In this document: positions 7,522-12,076 of the stretch, piece by piece
How the letters are laid out: every line of letters starts with the position of its first letter
Position numbering within the stretch: the stretch's first letter is position 1
Assembly: GCA_019313735.1 (NCBI GenBank)
Contig: JAFDAR010000010.1
Location: 1-12,076 of the forward strand
Direction of reading: 5' to 3'
Source: Deltaproteobacteria bacterium
Lineage (GTDB): Bacteria; Desulfobacterota; Syntrophia; Syntrophales; UBA2210
Length of the DNA stretch: 12,076 nucleotides
Made by a program: the position numbers and the translations under genes
Notes under the pieces: generated by a model
Seen by the model: only the letters and a program-made list of their open reading frames with translations
The model's database searches: none
Told to the model about the DNA's origin: nothing

Positions 7522-8886
7522 CTACAATTTCTCCTTCATCTCATTAAGTCCATAAGCCTTAATCTTTTTGTGCAGATTGCTTCTTTCCAGACCTATGGAT
7601 TTTGCCGTTTTTTTCACGTTCCAGTCGTTTTCCACAAGTCTTTTTGCAAGATAATCCTTTTCAAATATCTCTCTCGCTCCCTTGAAAGAATATACATCCT
7701 CAGAAAAACCAGAATCCCGGGATTTGTGATTCTCCTTCGACAGGGGGGGTATATCATCAGCGGTGATGATGTCCGATGGCGATGTGATCACCAGCCGCTC
7801 CATGATATTCTTCAATTCCCGTACATTGCCGGGCCAGGTATGCTCCATAAGCACGGCAAGGGCATCATCGGCAATATGCTTCTCCTTTTTTGATTCCTTC
7901 AGCGAAAATTCCCTGATGAAATGATCTGCCAGAAGAGGAACATCTTCTATCCTGTCTCTGAGCGGGGGAATTTGTATGGGGATCACATTTAGTCTGTAAT
8001 ACAGATCCTGTCTGAACCGTCCCTCCTCCATTTCATATTCGAGGTCCTTATTGGTCGCAGCCAGTACCCGCACGTCGGTATTGATAATTTTTGTTCCACC
8101 CACTCTTTCAAACTTTTTCTCCTGCAGAATTCTGAGAATCTTTGCCTGGGCTTTCAGACTCATGTCCGCGACTTCGTCGAGAAAAATGGTCCCCTTGTTC
8201 GCAAGATCGAACTTCCCTCTCTTCTTCTCTGTGGCCCCGGTAAACGCCCCCTTCTCATGTCCGAACAGTTCGCTCTCTATCAGTTCCTCAGGTATAGCCG
8301 CACAATTCACCTCTATAAAGGACTTGTCGGAACGGCTGCTCTGCCGGTGTATCGATCGGGCAACGAGTTCTTTTCCCGTACCATTCTCACCCATAATCAA
8401 GATCCACGCATTGGTGGGCGAGATGATCTGTATCATCTCTTTTAATTCAACAATGATCTTGCTCTTTCCGTCAATCTCGTGTTCCTGTCCATTTTTTAAC
8501 AGTTTATTTTCCTCTTCCAGACGTATAATATCCAGCGCGTGATCTACAACAAGAACAATCTTATCAAGAGAAAGAGGTTTCTCTATAAAATCAAAGGCTC
8601 CCAGCTTCGTAGTCACTACCGCGGACTCAACCGTTCCATGTCCGGATATCATTATAACCTGTATTTGAGGGTATCTTGATTTGATGCGTTTCAGGGTTTC
8701 AACACCATCAATTCCCGGAAGCCATATATCCAGCAGGACAAGGCTGGGGAGTTCTTCTTCTATGATGTCAAGACACTCTTCTCCGCTCTGCGCGGTCAGC
8801 ACCTCGTACCCTTCATCCGAAAGTATACCCTTCAATGACAGGCAGATACTCTCTTCATCATCTACAACCAGTATCGTCTCATTCAC
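7522..8886 (-). CDS. ntrX: NtrX-type sigma-54-dependent response regulator
   Basis: Cytoplasmic response regulator of the NtrC class, partner of the adjacent kinase. The receiver domain (about 1-120) has D9/D10, phospho-acceptor D53 in LVLLDIWLPGIDG, S81 and K103. The AAA+ domain (about 138-365) has Walker A GENGTGKE at 166-173, GAFTGA at 213-218 (sigma-54 contact loop, intact), Walker B GTIFLDE at 232-238, and LRDRIEDVPLLA and WPGNVREL (R-finger and sensor II region). A Fis-type helix-turn-helix closes the protein (about 412-446, DWNVKKTAKSIGLERSNLHKKIKAYG). The HTH shape, the SNLHKKIKAYG end and the NtrY neighbour support NtrX over NtrC. The start is GTG with AGGA 7 nt upstream; no nearby ATG keeps the intact receiver. 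It probably activates sigma-54 promoters; targets cannot be told from the window. Confidence 0.9.
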   Translation of the reverse strand: MNETILVVDDEESICLSLKGILSDEGYEVLTAQSGEECLDIIEEELPSLVLLDIWLPGIDGVETLKRIKSRYPQIQVIMISGHGTVESAVVTTKLGAFDFIEKPLSLDKIVLVVDHALDIIRLEEENKLLKNGQEHEIDGKSKIIVELKEMIQIISPTNAWILIMGENGTGKELVARSIHRQSSRSDKSFIEVNCAAIPEELIESELFGHEKGAFTGATEKKRGKFDLANKGTIFLDEVADMSLKAQAKILRILQEKKFERVGGTKIINTDVRVLAATNKDLEYEMEEGRFRQDLYYRLNVIPIQIPPLRDRIEDVPLLADHFIREFSLKESKKEKHIADDALAVLMEHTWPGNVRELKNIMERLVITSPSDIITADDIPPLSKENHKSRDSGFSEDVYSFKGAREIFEKDYLAKRLVENDWNVKKTAKSIGLERSNLHKKIKAYGLNEMKEKL

Positions 8887-8893
8887 AATTCAA

Positions 8894-8897
8894 TCCT
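8894..8897 (-). promoter_or_regulatory. Shine-Dalgarno (AGGA) for ntrX, overlapping the ntrY stop
   Basis: On the minus strand AGGA lies 7 nt upstream of the GTG at 8886-8884 and shares bases with the ntrY TAG stop (8898-8896). It supports the GTG start and close translational coupling of ntrY and ntrX. Confidence 0.6.
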
Positions 8898-11091
8898 ATG
8901 TTACGGGCAGTTCGATGGACACTATTGTTCCTCCATTCACGTTGTCCTTCACGTTCACAGAACCATTGTGGTCAGATATTATGGAGCTTACTATTACAAG
9001 GCCAAGGCCTGTTCCTGTCTTTTTGGTGGAAAAATAGGGTTCAAACAGTTTCATCTTATCCTCCGGCGTAATGCCGGGACCGTTATCACTGATATCCACC
9101 CTGGCCTTGCCATGCTTTTTATCATAACAGGTGCTGATTTCAACCTTTCCATCATGATCCACTGCTGAGACAGCAGCAACCGCGTTATCCAGAACATTGA
9201 TCATTACCCTTTTTATCTGGTCCGTATCAATATTCAACACAGGTATGCCGGCATCTTCCAGGAAATTAAAGGTTATATCCTTGTGGGCATCCTGAAAAAG
9301 GATTACGGAATCTCCAACAACCGCATTGAGATCATTCGGGGATAAATTCGTCACAGGCAACCTTGCGAAACGCGAAAATTCATTGACCAGATTTTTCAAG
9401 ACTTCCACCTGACTTATTATGGTCCTTGTACATTCGTGAAATACAGAATCCGGTGCCCCTTCGATCTTATCCCCATATTTCCGTTGCAACCTCTCGGCAC
9501 TCAGTTTGACAGGCGTCAGGGGATTTTTTATCTCATGTGCTATCCTCTTGGCAGCTTCTCTCCACGCTGCGATACGCTCAGTCTTCTGAAGCTGGGTCAG
9601 ATCTTCGAATACGGCCACCACACCCATATAGTTGTTATCGTCGTCCCTGAGGATTGTTGCCGATACCAGAATTGCGATCACCTTATCCCGGACTGCCAAT
9701 TGAATCTGTCTCTCCACAAAACCACCATCGCTTGTGTTCAACTCTTCACAAAATCCTTTTACCATCTCCATATGCTCAGGTTTTAAAACATTTTCATATT
9801 TCCTGTTGAGAATCTCCTCTCCGTTTACACCCAGCATCTCTTCCGCAGCTCTGTTTATTGTGCTGATTACATCACCCCTGTCTATGGAAATAACTCCGGC
9901 TGAAACATTGCGAAGCACAGTCTCCATGTATTTTCCGCGTTGTTCAAGGTCTATATTGGCCCGCTTTAATCCCAGACTGCTTTTCTTGAGATCCCCTGTC
10001 ATCTGATTAAACGATTCCGCCAGCACTCCTATTTCATCTTCCGCCAGGACATCTATGTGATAATCGAGGTTGCCTTGGGCCACCTCATGGGTTGCTTCCG
10101 CAAGATCCTGCATGGGGACCGTTATCCCCTTCGCCAGGAAAAGACCAAACCACATTGAGGAAAAGATGATCAGGAGGGTTACTATAAAGAGAGTAATAAT
10201 GTAACTGATCTTTATCGGATTTTTTAACAGCCTGAGCTGTTCATACTCTTCAGAAGTTCTGGAGATGACGGACATTTTTTCACTCAATCTCTTGTCTATA
10301 TAATAACTAACGGCTATGATCCCCAAGACCTCTTTAGGACTGAAGTTGGAATAGAGCGGAGCTATCCCGCTTACCATGTCTCCCCCACCAACAGAACGCA
10401 CTATTGAAAGATCTTTCCCCATAAAGGCATCTTCCAGGACTTTGGGGGAAAATTTAGGGGGTAGAATATCAGGATTGCCGGGGTCTTTGAGGAACAGTTC
10501 CTCGTCCCTGTTATCAAACCGCACAGTTATGGAACCAAGATTAAAATTTTTTTGCCTCTGTGTCAAAAGTGCCTTCAGATAATCTGCCTGCTCTTTTTCA
10601 TACAACTTGTTGTCGGTTATTTCAGATCCAATCTGTTGCGCACAGTATTTCGCATTATCGGAAAATTGCTGGTAGTAATCCTGGGCAACCTCAAGGGATA
10701 GATCGAACGCCCTGCCCATCTTTGTGTCAAACCAGCTGTCTATGCTGTATGAGAGAAATTGAATGGAAACCAGGAAAAGAGTGACTGTGGGTATAAGAGA
10801 AAGGATCATAAAGGCTACGACAAGCTTTGTCCTGAGCTTCGACCCCAGGATTCCTTTCCTTCGTTCAAATATGAGTTTGGTTAGATTTCTTGTGATAAGG
10901 AAAATAAGGAGAATGATAAGGATGAGGTTGATATTAATCAAACCGAAAATCAGCACCTCATTGGATATCGGCAGAAGAACCTCTATGCTGGAAAGGTGGC
11001 TTTCTATATAGGTGAGAACAATAATTATGGCTATGACAACGAATATTGCGATACGTTCCCTGCGACGTTTCTTTAATTCATTAGCATTCAT
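8896..11091 (-). CDS. ntrY: NtrY-type membrane sensor histidine kinase
   Basis: Inner-membrane histidine kinase expected to phosphorylate the adjacent NtrX. The layout of the 731 residues is typical of NtrY. Membrane helices lie at about 13-29, 46-67 and 89-113. An extracytoplasmic sensor region spans about 114-294, and a fourth helix about 295-320. HAMP (321-372, with VPMQDLAEATHEVAQGNLD) and PAS (about 385-500, with AGVISIDRGDVISTINRAAEEMLG) follow. The HisKA domain carries H519 in RIAHEIKNPLTPVKLSAERL. The ATPase has the N box around N632/N636, G1 DNGPG at 669-673, F box FEPYFSTK at 683-690 and G2 GTGLGL at 693-698. All catalytic residues are present. Start ATG has only a weak GAGTGG upstream. 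The stop is 9 nt before ntrX. It is separated from the upstream DUF4390 gene by a repeat-filled 260-bp spacer. The signal sensed cannot be deduced. Confidence 0.9.
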   Translation of the reverse strand: MNANELKKRRRERIAIFVVIAIIIVLTYIESHLSSIEVLLPISNEVLIFGLININLILIILLIFLITRNLTKLIFERRKGILGSKLRTKLVVAFMILSLIPTVTLFLVSIQFLSYSIDSWFDTKMGRAFDLSLEVAQDYYQQFSDNAKYCAQQIGSEITDNKLYEKEQADYLKALLTQRQKNFNLGSITVRFDNRDEELFLKDPGNPDILPPKFSPKVLEDAFMGKDLSIVRSVGGGDMVSGIAPLYSNFSPKEVLGIIAVSYYIDKRLSEKMSVISRTSEEYEQLRLLKNPIKISYIITLFIVTLLIIFSSMWFGLFLAKGITVPMQDLAEATHEVAQGNLDYHIDVLAEDEIGVLAESFNQMTGDLKKSSLGLKRANIDLEQRGKYMETVLRNVSAGVISIDRGDVISTINRAAEEMLGVNGEEILNRKYENVLKPEHMEMVKGFCEELNTSDGGFVERQIQLAVRDKVIAILVSATILRDDDNNYMGVVAVFEDLTQLQKTERIAAWREAAKRIAHEIKNPLTPVKLSAERLQRKYGDKIEGAPDSVFHECTRTIISQVEVLKNLVNEFSRFARLPVTNLSPNDLNAVVGDSVILFQDAHKDITFNFLEDAGIPVLNIDTDQIKRVMINVLDNAVAAVSAVDHDGKVEISTCYDKKHGKARVDISDNGPGITPEDKMKLFEPYFSTKKTGTGLGLVIVSSIISDHNGSVNVKDNVNGGTIVSIELPVT

Positions 11092-11130
11092 GTATTTACC
11101 ACTCTGTCAGATACCATCTCGACGAGTCGG

Positions 11131-11348
11131 GACTTACAGTTTTCATTACGTCAAAGACTTATGAAAACTGAGTCATGCACCACGTATACCGATTCGCTCC
11201 GCTCCCGGTATTAATTCGACTTACAGTTTTCATTGCGTCAAAGACTTATGAAAACTGAGTCATGCACCACGTATACCGATTCGCTCCGCTCCCGGTATTA
11301 ATTCGACTTACAGTTTTCATTGCGTCAAAGACTTATGAAAACTGAGTC
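11131..11348. repeat. Tandem 87-bp repeat, 2.5 copies, alternating two stem-loops
   Basis: Copies start at 11131, 11218 and 11305, an exact 87-bp period. The third copy contains only the first 44 bp. Copies 1 and 2 differ at one base (A11148 versus G11235; copy 3 also has G at 11322). The 44-bp part (11131-11174, 11218-11261, 11305-11348) holds a 10-bp perfect inverted repeat, CAGTTTTCAT / ATGAAAACTG, with a 14-nt loop. It is flanked by GACT/AGTC after a TA bulge. The 43-bp part holds ATACCG / CGGTAT (11186-11211 and 11273-11298), again with a 14-nt loop that contains CGCTCCGCTC. The layout is therefore H1-H2-H1-H2-H1, like mosaics of alternating palindromic elements. It fills most of the 260-bp DUF4390-ntrY spacer and ends 3 bp from the DUF4390 TAA. 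No T-run makes it a classic terminator. Confidence 0.95.
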
Positions 11349-11351
11349 TCA

Positions 11352-11909
11352 TTAATAAACAAAGTCTTGCCTTAACCAGTCTGTTTCGAAATCCCACAGG
11401 GAAACAAAGAAAAAAACATACTCCAGATGCAGCGGAAGGCGAACCTCTTCAAGCATTGCCTTCACTCTCAGATAGTATCTATCGCCTTTTGTCATCTGCT
11501 TTAAAGATGTAAAGATAATACCGTTCAGCTCCGACATCGCGATCTTTGCCTTTGAAAATTCTTTAAACTGTTCCGGCTTTCTGTCATTCTCGGTAAAGAC
11601 GACATAAAAAATCTTCTTTATATTATCGTATTTAATAGTGTGCCTTACTTCAAGAAAAGATTCCTTTTTATCAAACCAGTAACGACGCTCCCGATACAAT
11701 TCCAGGACAAATGTAAAGGTGGTCGGGATTCCGGCGAGTATCGCCTTTTCTATTTTTTCTGTAAAACAATTTTCCACCTTGAGATAAACAAGCAGATTTT
11801 CAGATGTGTTGGTTATAAGCAGATCCGTTACCTTTGCTTTTGCCGCCAGGGATTCTGCCGGCAAAAGAAAAAGGCATAATAACAATATTAGAAGTTTGTA
11901 ACTGCGCAT
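11352..11909 (-). CDS. DUF4390 family exported protein (function unknown)
   Basis: Small secreted or periplasmic protein of 185 residues. I place the start at the ATG at 11909, not the upstream in-frame ATG at 11957. GGAG lies 9 nt before 11909, and the protein then begins with a clean signal peptide: MRSYK, a hydrophobic run of about 13 residues, then AESLA with a likely cut after residue 22 or 23. The mature part is mostly beta-like, with VTDLLITNTSENLLVYLKVENCFTEK, an AILAGIPTTFTFVLELYRERRYWFDK section and a C-terminal tryptophan-containing tail (SLWDFETDWLRQDFVY). These are features I associate with DUF4390, whose genes often sit just upstream of ntrY. No catalytic motif is visible, and the function is unknown. 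The stop is TAA followed at once by TGA, then directly by the repeat array. Confidence 0.78.
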   Translation of the reverse strand: MRSYKLLILLLCLFLLPAESLAAKAKVTDLLITNTSENLLVYLKVENCFTEKIEKAILAGIPTTFTFVLELYRERRYWFDKKESFLEVRHTIKYDNIKKIFYVVFTENDRKPEQFKEFSKAKIAMSELNGIIFTSLKQMTKGDRYYLRVKAMLEEVRLPLHLEYVFFFVSLWDFETDWLRQDFVY

Positions 11910-11918
11910 GTAATTGAT

Positions 11919-11922
11919 CTCC
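11919..11922 (-). promoter_or_regulatory. Shine-Dalgarno (GGAG) that decides the DUF4390 start
   Basis: GGAG on the minus strand, 9 nt upstream of the ATG at 11909. The earlier ATG at 11957 would add 16 mostly polar residues in front of the signal peptide, so this site favours the shorter product. Confidence 0.55.
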
Positions 11923-11925
11923 GGC

Positions 11926-11960
11926 CTGTCAAGCCTGACAGTCTTGCAAAAAGGCAAGGC
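11926..11960 (-). promoter_or_regulatory. Two adjacent inverted repeats in the DUF4390 leader
   Basis: CTGTCA-AGCC-TGACAG (11926-11941) is a perfect 6-bp inverted repeat with a 4-nt loop, ending 3 nt from the GGAG site. Directly beside it, 11941-11960 can form a 7-bp stem (one G-U) around an AAAAAG loop. They share base 11941, so they could compete. They may be an operator or a structured leader; no function is proven. Confidence 0.35.
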
Positions 11961-12076
11961 TCAGTGCCGAAACATACTAAGAAAAGGTAGCTTAAAAAGC
12001 AAGGCTTATTTGGAGGGGGTTATTTGAAGGGTAGCCGGCTAATTTCCGGCAAGAGACAAGCTGTCATCCGGCGAAT
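11961..12076. other. Region upstream of the DUF4390 leader, no gene assigned
   Basis: This end stretch has no long open frame on either strand. It contains a 10-bp perfect palindrome TAGCCGGCTA (12032-12041), a weak GCCGG/CCGGC pair (12034-12050) and an imperfect copy of the AAAAAGGCAAGGCT stretch (11948-11961 repeated at 11994-12006). The promoter for the minus-strand genes may lie here, but I could not find a convincing -35/-10 pair. A few codons of an upstream minus-strand gene could also end here. Confidence 0.4.

Noticed and set aside
8051..8542. 163-codon plus-strand open frame
   Set aside because: Antisense to the AAA+ domain of ntrX; serine-rich shadow translation.
11131..11348. CRISPR array
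   Set aside because: The 87-bp units are contiguous and wholly alike, with no unique spacers and no cas genes.
11131..11348. Promoter from TTGACG in the H1 loop (minus strand)
   Set aside because: No acceptable -10 hexamer follows at 16-18 bp in any copy.
11910..11957. Upstream ATG at 11957 as the DUF4390 start
   Set aside because: It would place polar residues before the signal peptide, while the ATG at 11909 has GGAG at good spacing.

Overview
The window looks like chromosome from a Gram-negative bacterium. It carries a lipid A aminoarabinose pathway, an NtrY/NtrX nitrogen-type two-component system and a DUF4390 exported protein. DUF4390 next to ntrYX, moderate G+C and tightly packed genes suggest a deltaproteobacterium (Thermodesulfobacteriota, possibly Syntrophales-like), but no marker gene here proves this.

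Region 1 (about 3-7506, plus strand) is one compact operon that matches the 4-amino-4-deoxy-L-arabinose (Ara4N) pathway. In order it holds a 5'-truncated UPF0104/LPG-synthase-TM-type membrane protein, ArnT (lipid A transferase), ArnB (aminotransferase), ArnC (undecaprenyl-phosphate transferase), a stand-alone ArnA formyltransferase, a stand-alone ArnA UDP-glucuronate decarboxylase, and ArnD (deformylase). All junctions overlap except arnT-arnB, which has an 11-nt gap. Working together, the decarboxylase oxidises and decarboxylates UDP-glucuronate, ArnB transaminates the product, the formyltransferase formylates it, ArnC loads it on undecaprenyl phosphate, ArnD removes the formyl group, and ArnT transfers Ara4N to lipid A on the periplasmic side. 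The two halves of enterobacterial ArnA are separate genes. No ArnE/ArnF flippase or Ugd is visible, and the UPF0104 protein is a candidate for the flipping step.

Region 2 (7522-11091, minus strand) is ntrY-ntrX: a four-helix membrane histidine kinase with HAMP and PAS domains, and a sigma-54-type response regulator with GTG start. Its 3' end faces arnD with only 15 bp between the stop codons and no visible terminator.

Region 3 (11092-11351) is an intergenic stretch dominated by 2.5 tandem copies of an 87-bp unit. It alternates two different stem-loops, each with a 14-nt loop, and begins right after the tandem stop codons of the DUF4390 gene. Region 4 (11352-12076) holds the DUF4390 gene on the minus strand and a 167-bp upstream stretch with inverted repeats but no assignable gene. 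DUF4390, ntrY and ntrX probably form one transcriptional direction, interrupted by the repeat array.
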